Below, one piece after another: positions 30,473 to 43,560 of a stretch of 64,000 bases of DNA (its first letter is position 1; the number at the start of each line of letters is the position of its first letter). The stretch covers positions 58,677,934-58,741,933 of the forward strand of contig NC_063169.1 of the NCBI RefSeq assembly GCF_023159225.1, given 5' to 3'. This DNA is from Perognathus longimembris pacificus. Taxonomy: Eukaryota > Chordata > Mammalia > Rodentia > Heteromyidae. The notes under the pieces are model-generated. The model ran no database searches. It was not told the DNA's origin and saw nothing but the letters and a program-made list of their open reading frames with translations. A program made the position numbers and the translations under genes.

Positions 30473-33400
30473 CTGTGGAGACAAGAGGAGGACTTTTCCC
30501 ACATCAGCCTGTTGAAAACCAGGCTTTTCCTCCCTACCATTTCAGTGCCAGTGACCTACAATCAACACGTTCCCTTCAAGGGCTCCGACGGGTACAATTG
30601 CCCACCTTCCCTGTGTGCTTCAAGAGGCTCTTGTGCACCAACATCTACATGTGCTTCTCTTGGTAGACGGGACATCAAGCACGCGGCCAGCACTGATGGC
30701 CCAGGAAGAACACACTCGTTTGTGATGAGGACAGCTTTCATAGATTCAGCAGCAACTACTTGACCATTTCAGGTCAGTGGGAGGCCCAATTGATCAATTC
30801 AAAGGGAAAAAAAAACAAAACCCTCCCTCTGCATGTGAGGAATATAGAAATAAGAAAAAAAAAAAAAAGCACCCTGCTTCTTCACTTCATATAGTGTTAG
30901 TCTAACATATGTTGTTTGAGACACCTGTTTAAACTTCCAGAGGAAGAGAAGAAATGATTTGTGTACATCTAAGTTAATTTGTTTGTAAGATCACTATGTA
31001 CAAGGGCTGATGTAAACAGAATTCTGCTTGCACTGATGTGGTAATGGGAGATAAAATGTTCCCATGGAAACAAGCCTGACGGCTCCAATCAAAATGCAGG
31101 CCACGATTCGCAATTGTGGGTGCGCCATCGTCTAGAAAACTGCCCTATCAGTCTCTTCCCCTTTTGTTTATGTCTCCTCCAACTCAACCCAGGCCATGAC
31201 TGCTCCTTCATCTCAACCAAAGTTACCAAACACCAGGCTCTTGTTTTTCTACTAACAGAAAGCATCATTTGGGGAGCCCTAAATGCCAACAACATAGCAA
31301 AGCCCTGGGTCCCTGGCTATTTGAGAAAGAGCCATTCTCAGGTGGATGAGCACTAACCTCCAAAGTGCCAGTGCTTTAGAGTTGAGCATCTCAAAGCTGA
31401 AAATCCAAAATGTACCGTAATCTGAAGCTTTGCTGAGAGTCAACCTGACGCTACACAAGGAAAATGCTACCACACTTGATCTCATATAATAAGTCACAGT
31501 CAAACCACAAACATCCTGAAAATACCAAGTAAAATAACCTCAGGCTTTGGTATAAGCTACATATGAAACAGGAATGAATTTTGTACTTAGGCTTGGGTCC
31601 CCTGCATCAACCATTTCATTGTGTTTATGCAAATATTCCTAAATCTGAACTACAACTCTGTAAAATGAAACACTTCTGCTCCAAGCATTTTGGATAAGGG
31701 TTACTTAGCCTATGGGGAAGTTAGAGGAAATGTTACTTTAATAGTAGTTCAAGAACCTTTCAATATTACCAGTATGTCATACATACACACAAACATATGC
31801 TCCTTATATAAGTGGCAAAAAAAAAAGGCAAGAACTGTATAGTGTTCCCCATCTCTTATTTTAGCATTTGGGCGGAGGTCACTTTACCAGGCAAATACCC
31901 TCATCATCCTGCCTTGAGCACTTGGGACAAATAGTGCTTACTTACGCACTTTAACCAGAAGGTCTGGCACTAAACCAAAGCACAGGGATCTTCAGCCAGT
32001 ATCATAACACCAAATCTTCCTTGTAATGATTTGCATGCACAGCCTTGCTCCTCTGCCCTCAAGTATGACTTTAATTGGGCATCTACCCTGCCTCTGCCCA
32101 AAGCCCTCTTCTCTAACCCCTCATTCCTGTCCACAGGGCCAGCTCATGCCACAGCTTTTTCCTTGAGGCAGCCTCCACAGCCCTGGCTGCAGATTCCTTC
32201 TAGGAATTCCAGTGCACCTGGCAAGCTGGTGCTACCATGTCTCATGATCTGCCTATTTCTCATCCAGCCCAATTCTGGCCATAGTACTTGGCCAGCTATT
32301 AAGGAAAAAAAAACCCTCATTCATTTGAAGTTTCTCTGTGTTCTTTCCAGGTCTAGTTTTTAAAAAAAAAGACTAAAACATACACAGATTACGAAGTTGG
32401 AAACATATCTTTTCCTCTTCCTTTCAGAGCTAAACTCAAAATAGCACTTGTCACTTTGGAGGAGCTGATTTGGTAGAGAAAGATCTGTGTTTTCCTCCTC
32501 CACTTACCAGTTCTAGGCATGCACACTGCTTTTTATTTATCTTAGTAAACCTATGCAGCCCAACTCTTGCTTTATGAGATTACCAGTCTGTCCACTAAGA
32601 ACTTTCTGTGGTGTGCTATATATACAATGGCTACTACAAATACTTGGAGTGTGCCAATATGAAACTGAGATGACTCTAACTTTAATTTAAATAGCCAGAG
32701 TGGCTACTATATCAAATACCAAGAGTTGCCCAAGGCAGACTCTTAGATCCCTTGTAAAGAGAGGGGGCCTTCCTGGGACGTGACTGCGCTCATGATTCAC
32801 CCTCAGGCGATTTCCCTGAAGCTTGGCAGGGGTTTATGTCACTTGTTTCATGAGCCCAATGGAAAGAGTGCTCGGCTTAAATGCCATCTCACCCGGATCA
32901 CATATATCCTGATTTTCAGCCTCTTTAGGTATAACATTCCCCTGAAGTATGTAAAGGGACCATGAACCGAAAGAAAATGACCTAACCTAAACAAAAGACA
33001 AAAAACAAGATTGTACCATACAAACCTATAGTGTCTACAGAGCACTGAGATTAAAAATAGACCCATGTGTCAACATATGGTGAATAGTTCTAGCACAGGA
33101 TGGAGAAATGACATGTGTTTCCCTATATCTACACCAACCATTATGCACACTGGAAAGAGCCACTAAACCCAGGGGCCTGCAGGAAGAATAGAGGACGTGG
33201 CAAATGAAAGGTCTGCATGTTTTGTTTCGTGGCAGATGTAAACTTTGAATTGTTTGTTTACTAACCTACCAGGAGAACACAGGAAAAATAAGATCTATTA
33301 GAGTTTTTAACACTGTCCTTCAGTGTTGTGTAGTAAGTTTTTCAATCCATTTTCTGATTACTTCTTCCCTAGAGTCAAAATTCCAACAGTCAAAGATATC

Positions 33401-34630
33401 GCATGCTTCCATTTCCCTTAGAGTTCCAAAGAGAGTACAACCAGAGTACCAGACATAAGGCGCTTCAGCTTCCTCAAATTTGCCCTCATAAACAAATGTC
33501 TCTCAAAATGTTTTAGATTTTAACTTACTTTGTGAACATCTTTTCCTGACACATGATCTTGTAGAGTTACAGAGTTGTGGTCAACACACCCAGCCTAACA
33601 CAAAATCCAAAGCAGATCCTCAAATGATGAATTGAACGCATGATGTCAAAGTGAGCATGCTTTCATTTCTTCAGGAGGTTGTTAGAGATGAACTCACATT
33701 CACAAAATAATTAGAATCTGGTCACTATGACTATATTTCATACAAATGGGCCTTAGAATGCAAATAGTTGCACTGTATTCATGATAAAAATCACAAACTT
33801 CCATAAAAATAAAATAGCCTCTCCCAACAAACTATACATTCTTGGTGGCTGAAGATCAAAGCTTAACTATTAAAATAAGTAAATATTAAAATAAACCATA
33901 TGGATATATCGAACAACTCTTGTCAGCACACACTTGATCAGACATTGGCAGCATACGAGTAATTCCAATCTTTGCTTGAACTCCAATGCACTTTCTGGCT
34001 ATATTCTTGAAACCAGACTTATGATTAATTTCTATTTTTTGACAAATCCTCCGCAACCATAATAGAGAGCTGAGGACATCCTGATGAAAGTTGATCTGTT
34101 CTGGGCCTTAACGTACACATTGCATTTGAATCTGAAACATGGGACTATCTCCACACCTGTTACCCTGGAAAGATAGTTAAGTCTTCCCCCCAAAACATCT
34201 CAGGACATAATTTGCAGTCCCCTTGATTCTAAAAATACTGAGTGAGTGATACAGACCTGCCAAGATGCCAAAGAAGGCTTGAGCCATCTGCTTCATTCTA
34301 CTCACACTGACATTTGGGGGGAAGAGAGGGGATCAGACTGGACTAAGAACATATACATACATATATATGTGGCAACAGTCAGGAAAGACCGTGTTCCCTG
34401 GGGGCTAGGGAGGTACAACAGGAAACATCAATGTAGATTGAGGATTTCCCCAGTGCTGTGTTACACAATCATCTGATAGGGAAGGGAGGAGGGGGACAAA
34501 TGCTTTATGACCTTCTCAAAATAAACCATGACTTCTGACTTTTATTTCCATTGTCCTGAGTGACAATGCAAGGCATATTTCTCTGAAGAAACTGAAGTTC
34601 TACTTAGGGACGTCCACCATGGGTGTTCTA
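30473..34630. other. PLAGL1 upstream (5' intronic) unique sequence
   Basis: No SINE, no gene. It holds a DNA-transposon relic at 31375-31720. A short stretch with several CpGs at 30575-30680 has open frames but no recognisable product. Confidence 0.55.
31375..31720. mobile_element. Old DNA-transposon relic (Tigger/pogo-like)
   Basis: Contains gagttgagcatctcaaagct at one end and aagcattttggataagggtt at the other, resembling the inverted, AT-rich ends of a mammal-wide MITE family. Family name is not certain. Confidence 0.4.
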
Positions 34631-34633
34631 GAA

Positions 34634-34820
34634 AGGTGGGTACTAGTGGCTCACTCCTACTTAGGAGGCTGAGATGTGAGAACCACTGTTCAAAGCCAGC
34701 CAGGACAGGAAAGTCCAAAAGAGACTCTAATCTCCAACTAATCATCCCAAAGCTGAAAACGGAGCTATGGCTCAAGGGGTAGAGCACCAGCCTTCAGTGG
34801 GTAAACACTACCACACCCAG
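34634..34820 (+). repeat. B1-ID composite SINE
   Basis: gtgggtactagtggctcact, gttcaaagccagccaggaca, then agctatggctcaaggggtag. Confidence 0.75.
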
Positions 34821-34824
34821 CCCA

Positions 34825-36070
34825 TGATATTTTTTAATATCATTATGCTCATTGTGTTGTGCCTGTCACTTATTAGGATAAGTGGTGGGGAGGGTTATTA
34901 TATTTTTCTGGAATCTAAGCAGTAAATAATTTGTTCAAATTTGATTTTAAATATTAGTATCAATGATAACTTTAACAGGTCCTGTCCTATAAGAGAGTCC
35001 TACCTTATAGGAAGAGGTAAGCAAGAGGCCTTCAAGCCTCAATGGTTCATTGGTCCACATCTTTTCTTTTTAAATATTCTATTAAGTATATGTATCTACA
35101 ATAACGTACCAATGTAGTATCTCTAAAATCCCTGACATCAATTAGGCAAAGGCACTTGCTTGGGATGAATGCATAAGCTGGATGCACAAAGCCTATCACC
35201 ATAGCAAGTCTGCAGGCCCCTCTCCCATGGTGACCCCAAAGCTACCAAAGCTAAAAAGAAAACAGCTCCCTTTGCTTTTTCTTAATGTGCTGCGTTCTCT
35301 TGCACAGATGTATTCTTCTGCAATGCCCACAATCCCTTGTCTACCCAGCATACTCATACCCTGTCTGTCTCTCTCAGGCACAGAAATGAGTTCCTCTTCC
35401 ACATAATAGCTAAGAGACATCTCCACCTGTGTCTGCCTGAGACCCTCTCACCCCAATTTGCGCTTAATAACAGGAAGCCCTGATGGTCCTCACTCCACAG
35501 CGCTCAGCGTGGGAAGCCTGTTCATCCTTTTCACAATCACATTGAGAAATTTACCTTTGTTAAGCCAGTGACTAAGCTGTTCTTTTTCTACAAATGAGAC
35601 CCCGAATAAGCAAGAAAGCCGAAGTTAAATGTCTGGCTAATATTCAGACAGCAAAATCCACAAAGCTTTCCAGTAGATTATACCACAGCTTTAGAACATC
35701 AAATGTATTCACTTGCTACCACAGATTTGAAAAAGAATGGATAGCGTCTGTTTACAAGTAGTATGAGTAGGATCTTAACTGAGACATCTTAATTAATAGG
35801 ACCTAATTGAAAGTAGAGGATTAATTGGAAAAACAAAGTCACTTTGGTCATTTCTGAAACTCTACCAAAGCCAAAGACAACTGGGAATGCCTCAAAGACT
35901 TGCCCATGTCGCTAGACAACGAGGCCTTTGCCAACAAACTCCATCTAACACACTTAACTTCCACCAGGTTTTTATTATTCGTTTGTAACTAAGTAGGCAG
36001 GCAAGGGTCACTGAAAACAAAACAACAAAACAGAACCTACCTAAGAGGGTAAACTAAAACATAAAGCTAA
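34825..36070. other. PLAGL1 upstream unique sequence
   Basis: No gene or repeat recognised. Short open frames on both strands at 35182-35426 mirror each other and look random. Confidence 0.5.
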
Positions 36071-36074
36071 ACCT

Positions 36075-36170
36075 AAATTTCAGTACTTGGGAGGCTAAGG
36101 CAGGAGGAGGGTTGAGGATTTGAAGCAAGCTTGGGCTGCATCGTGAATTTAAGGCCAACAAGATGTCATG
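36075..36170 (+). repeat. B1-like SINE fragment
   Basis: cagtacttgggaggctaagg, then aagcttgggctgcatcgtga. Closer to a plain B1 than to the composite elements. Confidence 0.6.
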
Positions 36171-36174
36171 GCTT

Positions 36175-39100
36175 TTAAGTGCTGAGAACTTCGTACCCCA
36201 CAGTAAACGGTGTGCCCTTTGGCTTTAGGGAAGTGGATGCCATTTTGAACATGGCTTTTCCAGGTGGCTTTATCAATGACTGAACTCTCCGTGGGTGGCC
36301 TGGAATCCTGTCAGGACTTTCACATGATGAACTTTGATCACCAGTAGTTTGGTAAAGGGGGTTAGCCCTGGGCTAAGGAGGAATTTGTTTGCATTATGGC
36401 AGGCTACAGCTAGACTGCCCCTCCCTCAAGATATCTACTTAGCACTGGGGAAGGAGCTGGAGGCAGGCTTGTGGGGGCACGCAGGTTTTCTGAGCTCCAA
36501 AGACAGAAGCCTCTGCCTACAAATTCCTCAGCTTTCCTCTTGAGTGAAAGAGTAAAGGGACAAGTCTACAGTGCGAAAACCAAGTGATTTAAGAATTAAG
36601 TCTTGGTTCAAAAAACTTGGTGAAGATGTTCCTAAATAATCTTTGTCGAGTGGTAGTACAAATAAGAACCTAACAACTTAATTAAAAATACCCTTTGGTT
36701 GCCTAACTCACTAGCAGAAAGTGGGCATTGTTCCAATGTAAAGACATTGAGGAGATTGAAGACTGCATTTAACCCGCGCAGGCAAGGCGAGTCACTGACT
36801 CTGTGTGTCTTGGGTGTAGGCAGCTAGAGAGGGAAGGATAGGTAAAGCAGGCCAATGAAACTGTCTCACTCACAATGGGAAGACATCCACTTGTGACAGT
36901 GACCCTCACAGGACCCCTGAAGACCCAGGAGGCACACCCCTGAGGGGAAAGGACACCTCTGCTGAGCAGAATGCTGCTTCTGTTACCACACACACCATGT
37001 CTCACAGGTCTGCCACCACCTGTGACTGCTCTTTCTCATCGTGCAGAATGGAGGCCAGGGCTGAGACAGCTCAAGATTCCCAGACAGAACCACAGGCCTT
37101 CTGCTGAATGGTTATTCAGCTTAACACTCACGGGGAAGGGGCTGTCTTTGCAGACTCTTAAGGCTTTCATGCTCTTTCTGCTCCCCACCACACACTGTGT
37201 TCTTAAAACAGAACATTCAGGAAGAATAAGAATGTCTATGAGTGAGCAAAACAGACATGTGCATCCAGAAAGGCAAGTCTTAAGTCTAGGATTGACTCTC
37301 AAGCTGACAAGGTCATCCTTGTTTTAAGATGACTATTGATAGAGACTCTAGGTAGCTTGGTATGGGGTGTGGGGTAGACAGTGAGCACGAAAAAATCCAG
37401 ACAAAAGCCTTTGGTATTAAGAGCAGATTTGCTAATCATTAAAGTCAGGGATGGGGACTATGCCTTTTGTGACAACTGAAAATATATCCCCCTCCTCCCT
37501 CCCATAAATCCTCACAGCCTGGCCTTTAGACCCTTTTAGGGTCTGCTTCTATAGCTTATGGCTGATCTCTTTGGCTGGGACTCGAAGTGTAGAGCGTGGA
37601 GGAAGCAGAACTCTAATTAGCAACAGAGTCTATTGTCCCAATAAGGCCACCATGGGGAAAAGAAAAAGTCTGGTTGTGTCTCAGGCAGTGGGAGGGGAGT
37701 ACTGGCTCACAGTGAGAGACAGACGCAAAGCATGCCATCACATGGACAAGGGGACCCAAATCCAGGAGTTAAAACTACCCGAGGGAAACATGTAGCCTGG
37801 GCTATCCAGAAAGGACACTCAAGATGTGGGTGGGCTGTCTGATTCTTAGACAATGATATCTCTCAGCAAATAGAAAAGGACTAGCAGGGTGGACACTGGT
37901 ATGTCAACAGAGATCATCTGGGGATGGGGATGACAGATGACATAATTTGGGGCCTTTCTAAGTATCTGCACTTGCACTGTGTCAATTAATCATCATCGCT
38001 TAAGCTGGATGTAAGGATAGTGCCCCAGGTGGATACAATGAGGAAGGCCTTCTGCCTGCAGAGAGTGAAACAACGGCGGGGGGGGGGGGGGGGGGGGGGA
38101 GTGGAAATGGAGGCTGAAAGCAATGCAGGGTGCCTAGCCTGTGGGTGAGTCTGGTTAGGGATGTGGAGCTGCGTGGCGGGGAAGCAGAGGGAGAGGGGCT
38201 GGCTAGACAGGAAGCCAGGCTGGGCAGAGGTAAACAGGCTCTTCAGACAGAAGAATGAGTCTGGAACAGTCAGGGAGAGAAACGTCACATGCCCTCAGCC
38301 ATTCAGCTCACACATCAAGGCACTGTTCAGAAACCAAATCCCTCTTCCCACGCGAGGAGCCCAGAAGACCAAACCCCACGACTCTGAATACAAATGCCAT
38401 AGGTACTTTTACAGTGCCGGCATACACTATTTTTTAGAGCTTTTTCCATAGATGAATATCCAGGATTCATAAACTGTGTACGTATCCGGTTAAGTGAGAA
38501 AAGTAAAAGTCCTGTGCCTCTCCCAGACAATTGCTCGTATTTATTTACATTTATTTAATATGGGTCCTTTTAGATGATCTAGGTTTCAATTTTTTTTTTT
38601 CCTCTTTCCTGATAAAGCATTTCACTGGGTTTCTGTTTTCAAAGGAAGTGGCACTAAAAGAAACAAGGCAACTTTTCTAAGCTCCTCTACTGGCTTCCTG
38701 AAATGGAGTGGGGGGCACAGCAGGGAGAAAGAATGTTAGGGAAACTAGGAGAAAGAGGGGAGCCCTTGGGAGCCCAGCGGGTGAGGCCTCCTCTCCTTTC
38801 ACCTTCCCTCTTTTTCTTCCCCCATTCACAGCTTTAGGTCTTTTGTTTGTTTAACAGACCATTACAATCATACCCAGCTCAATGGGGGAGGAATGCGAAC
38901 TCCCTAAGTAGCTATCCCTTCAATCCACATGTGTGGTCCCTCCCCAGCCCACTGCAGGCCTAACATGCTGTCCTTGCCCTCCAGGAGCTCAGATTCCCAC
39001 ACCAAGCATGCTGGCTGCTCCTTCCCAGGAGTCCACAGCAATGTCTCAAGTTGTTTGTCCTTCCCTATCTAGGCCCTGCAGTGTCTGCCCGGCTAGGGCT

Positions 39101-41320
39101 TGTTCACGTTCAGGGCCAGAGACAGATGCTGCCTAGGTGGTATTGGCAAACGCCCCCACGCCCCCCTTTGCCCCAATGGCTTTCTCCCATGAATCCACCA
39201 CTCAATCTGAACAGACACAGTTCAGGATCTTCCCAGTTATCCTACCCAGTCTTCTAAAGTCATGTAAACAGAAGATACAAGGTGAGATTCCTCCCCACTG
39301 ACCTCTCAAACGTAATTAGGTCTCTCAGTGGATTGGTTCGTTTCTGGGAGATACATTGGCCCATGGAGAGGAATTTCAGTTTCTTAGTCAAAAAATCTCA
39401 ATTCTCAGTAACAATATTACCTTTTTTCTATAGACCTGAACTAAGCATTTAGTACAATAATATACCATTTCAGTTGAGCATTATTAGCTCATGCTATTTG
39501 GTGAACAGTTTCCAAGAACCAGCCACGTAAGATGGTGCCAACAGGCTGTACATGCTGGACAATAGAGGGTGTAAACAGATATATCATTAGACTGAAGAAT
39601 CCGAAAGCATTTTGTATTTTGAGGGGGAAATGAGGGCAAATGTATTCATTTCCTTATATCCTTCTTGAAATAATCTGAACCTCCAGCCCATCCTTTTCTG
39701 AGTTTGCTATATTTCTAAGCAATCACTAATAAACATGTCCAACCAGAAATAATTTTAAAACTTGAATACCTGTTAGCTGACACACCAGCTTCAAGGTTGG
39801 TATGTAGTCCTCTGGGCAGTCTGTCTGAAGACTCAAACCTGTATGAAGAGACTTTGCACATCTTCAGTGAATGAAATTAGACCAATATTTCCCCCATGAT
39901 GCCTCAAACTGAGTTCTGCTTAAGGTGTACCTACACCTACTACTTTTTCAAGCACTGTAATAGTGATCTATACTTATATTATATCCTTTGGCCTATGTGC
40001 AACTGAAAAAGGACTCTCAAGTTTTTCCCTGCTTTCTGCAAGTAGAAAGAAAAGAACACATGAAATTGCTTACAAAGAAGTATTCAAAACAGTATTCAGA
40101 GGAAATGGTGTTCCTTTTAAACCAACACAGTATTAAAATACCATAAAACAAGTATGCAAATCTATGAGGTAACAGAACCTGAAACAAATTATGAATTGAA
40201 AGGAAAGTCCACATTGATCAATTGGCATGACTTTTCAATGAAATATTCTTATGAACATACAAATTTATCAAATTTGCAGAGCAAAATTCAAGGGTCCTTA
40301 ATCCTAGCTATGCATTAGAATTACCAGGGAAATGTTTTGGTAACAACAACAATAAAGGGGGAAAATCACAGATTCCTAGGCCACAAAGAAAGCTAAAAGA
40401 GATGGAAACAGTATGGTTCAATCCTAAAAAGTTTCTGCTTATACCAAGTCCTCAAGAGTCAGTTCTGCCATCAGCCTGGTATGCCTCACCCTGATAATCA
40501 TTTGAAACCAATATCTGTCCCCAATTAATTCTAAAACTTGGTGTTTACCAACTGAAATGAATCCAAACCAATCAATCCTCTTAGGGGAAAATGCTTCAAA
40601 ATTGTCTTAAGTAGTATAGAGATAAATCTGTTATGAACTAAAGCCAATGATAGCACATCTAAGTGATTTATTCACTTGGCTGCCTGTTTTCTTCTTTTAA
40701 TTTGATCAAAAGGTTATGGCCATTTATTTTGTATAGAAACATCCTTCTAGGTTAAGAATAGAAAAAATAAGACCTCCCCTCCTGTTTGTTTGGCATTATT
40801 TTTTGTTTTGTTTTGTTTTAGACAATGAAAATGTGAAACTAATGCAGCTCAACTTAAGATATCAACAGGCTATTTGAATCATTCCCTTTGTTTTCAATAG
40901 GTTCCTTGTTTTGCATATCTAAACACTTCACAAATCATCTATCTGCATGCTTCTAATCTCCCAAGTGATCAACTTTTGCTGTTCTTGTTTAGTTGGGGAT
41001 TGGGTGGTTCCCCCAAAGGCTTGTATTAATTTTTTTCCAAGACCTAAGACACATTAAAATAATAGAATCAAATTATTCGGGAGGGTTCTTCTTTATGCCT
41101 GTCCATCCCCACAGCAGACAATAACAATTTATGTATTCAAAAGAGGCAGAGAAGGGGCTCTGTTCTGCCTTCCCAGAAAGGGGGTACAGAACATGAGGTA
41201 TACAAGCCAGGCAGGGGAGTAGCTTAGCTTCCTTGTCAAAATATTCAAATCATCACAGGAAAAAATAAAGGAAAGAAAGAAAGAAAAGAAAAAAAAATTG
41301 CTTCCATTCTGAAATCCACA
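36175..41320. other. PLAGL1 upstream unique sequence, SINE-free
   Basis: Over 5 kb without a recognisable transposon. Contains a 22-base G run (38078-38099). No open frame here has a recognisable product. Confidence 0.5.
38078..38099. repeat. Poly(G) run of 22
   Basis: Uninterrupted G tract, capable in principle of forming a G-quadruplex and prone to sequencing error in length. Confidence 0.9.
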
Positions 41321-41324
41321 ATAC

Positions 41325-41700
41325 TTGGCCTCCAAGGGGGGGCTCTCCCCGGAGTTTATTCTTCAGCTGTTCAATGTGAGCCGCATGGTGAAAGAGAGGT
41401 GCGCTAGCCTGGAGATGCGCTCCCCAGCCTTGCCCCACCTACCATCTCATCACACTAACAATGCCATGGTGAACCCAACAGAAGCAGCCCCCGCCGGGGA
41501 GGATCAGGAGCTGAATATGACGATTTAATAGAATAGGGAGAGGCCGTCGGGACAAATAGCCCATTTCAGTTTGACAGGACTGCTACTTGTCGACTGCTTT
41601 TAAGGTCAGGATTTAAGTTTCAAAAGCAAAGAAAATGGTTTTCAAATGTCAATTATTTTCTAAAAGCGTGTGGTACAGATGACCCTACACAATTAATCCT
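41325..41700. promoter_or_regulatory. Candidate conserved non-coding element in the PLAGL1 upstream region
   Basis: Unique, moderately GC-rich block with several retained CpGs (CCGGAG, GAGCCGCATG, CGCCGGGG, GGCCGTCGGG, GTCGACTG) inside AT-rich DNA, with no repeat signature. The composition suggests selective constraint. An open frame crosses part of it but has no good start or recognisable product. Confidence 0.35.
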
Positions 41701-41704
41701 ACCA

Positions 41705-43195
41705 ATCAATGCTTCTGAGTTTCAGAGGAGGAAGGGAGACTGGCGCGTGGTAAAGGGATGGTTTGAGATGAATAAGAAATATTTTTTTGGATGCCATTCA
41801 TTGACAATGAAACCAAATGTTTTATGATTCTAAAACAGATGACTTGTAGAATGCAGGTTGGGCCTCTCGATTTTTCTAACTTTTTTTTTGTTGTTGTTGT
41901 TTTCTTCTGTGAGCATTTTAGAGCACACCTTTTTCTCAGTTAATGAACTGGGTTAGCTGCCCTGCTGAGCACTGACCGAAAACCAAATTGAACAAAGGGA
42001 TCTCTTCTAGTTTCAGCTCATTTTTAGCTACTCCTGGTTTGACTTAAGCAAATTCTTCAGACTGACTTTTTTTTTCTTTTTTCTAATGACTTGAAGTGAA
42101 AAAAGAACTGAGCCTAACACACACTGAAAAGTCTACCCTGGTCCTTAGTGAGTAGATCTCCTCATCTGAAGTTGTACAGGATTTGTGGGGAGAAAAAAAA
42201 AAAAAACCTCTCAAACTACATCATTTTACTTTTCTAAGACCATAATTCCAAGTGGAAAAGAGTCCACCCTGATTTGAGAAGATTCCAGATAAATAAATCT
42301 CCTTATAGAGATAGATTGTAGTGAATGAGAAATCAATTTTGGAACAGGAGACTTCAATTGGGATATTCAGATTTGCCTCCAAAGAATGATATCATTCTAA
42401 AGATGCCCCAGTGAAGGGGCAGGGGGCCAGAGGGTCACATGAAATTTGGTCTCTGGCTCTCTACACTCTCCCATTAAACACAATCCCTAGGAGCCTCACT
42501 TGTAATCCATGATTTCCTCCACTTCCAGAGGTTAGAGGCCTTCCAAATATCTCATCCTCAATCCTTCAGATTAATGCTTATGTCTTCTGAAGCAGGGGTG
42601 TTAACCTCACCCAGAAGACTCTTTTACCTCATCTGGCTCCCTGTGTTCGCTAATGGCATCCCTGTGTTCGCTAATGGCACCCCTGTGTGATTACAACAGC
42701 TAATTCTTGCAAGTTCAAGGTGTTTCCACAGTCGCATGAGTGAGTAGGTAGTACTCATGGCAAAAAGAAGGCTGGAAGCTTGTGTTAATTTGCCTGATTT
42801 ACATACGACCAGCAAGCATCTGAGCTGGTATGTGGCTCCAGAGCCCAGGACTTGAAAGTCGATCCCTTCGTGCCAGCTTCCCAACCTTCTCCACAAAGTC
42901 AGAAAGCGTAGGGTCAGACTAGATTTTCCTCACTGATTAAGCCCTACAGATCCTGAGCACCTATTGCCTCTCAAACTTGTTGGTCCCTCTCAATTCTGAC
43001 ATTAACCATTGATTTGGATGCATTCTGCCTTTACTGTAGGCCCCAAATCAGTGTGGCAGAAAACTTAAGAATTTTACTTTGTCCCCCCCCACCCCCCGCA
43101 ACAATTTCTCTTTCTACTTGATTTCTAACAAAAGCAGGGTTGTGACTGCTTTTCTTTCCACCCAGCTGAAGGCAGAAGTAACCTGAGGACGTCCT
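41705..43195. other. PLAGL1 upstream unique sequence
   Basis: No transposon recognised. It includes a 21-bp tandem repeat at 42639-42688. Confidence 0.5.
42639..42688. repeat. 21-bp tandem repeat, 2.4 copies
   Basis: Unit ccctgtgttcgctaatggca plus one base, copies at 42639-42659 and 42660-42680, then a partial third. Confidence 0.95.
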
Positions 43196-43197
43196 TG

Positions 43198-43560
43198 TCA
43201 ACATCTAAACCCCAGTGAGGAGATTCTGCTTGGATTTCTGGGAGCAGAGGCGAGAGAGGGAGAATAAGAAAGTGCAAAAAGACCCTCTTTCGTCCATCCC
43301 AACCCCCATCCCGACTTAGAGAGGAAAAAGAGATCTGTCAGCCACAGCCAGAATCCTTGAGAGGACAGCTGCATGGGAATGCGCATGCGCAGGAGGCCAG
43401 CCCTTAGCCAAGAGGGTTCCAGCCTTAGCTCCCCGCCCAAGCAAACAGCTGCAAAGCTTCAAGACACCACTGCCATGATATATGGAAGGGCAGAGGCCAG
43501 CTCCTCACCTTCCAGGCGCCATGGAAATCTCTAGGTTCAAGGACACAAGCAGGGGTGGGA
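43198..43560. promoter_or_regulatory. Candidate regulatory/promoter segment with NRF1-type palindrome
   Basis: A locally GC-richer unique stretch in the PLAGL1 upstream domain. It holds the perfect palindrome TGCGCATGCGCA (43380-43391), the NRF1 consensus usual in CpG promoters. About 130 bases further, on the - strand, a CpG-bearing segment CATGGCGCCTGGAAG is followed by gtgagg (about 43513), a possible exon end and donor. No true CpG island is present, so promoter activity is only a possibility. Confidence 0.35.

Noticed and set aside
30475..30763. Overlapping + strand open frames with some CpG, possibly a processed pseudogene
   Set aside because: I could not match either frame to a known protein, and the region lies just upstream of a good PLAGL1 acceptor, so it is best read as intron.
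41129..41528. Open frames over the CpG-bearing block at 41.3 kb, considered as an exon of a gene such as SF3B5
   Set aside because: Neither frame matches a known protein; the block fits a non-coding element better.
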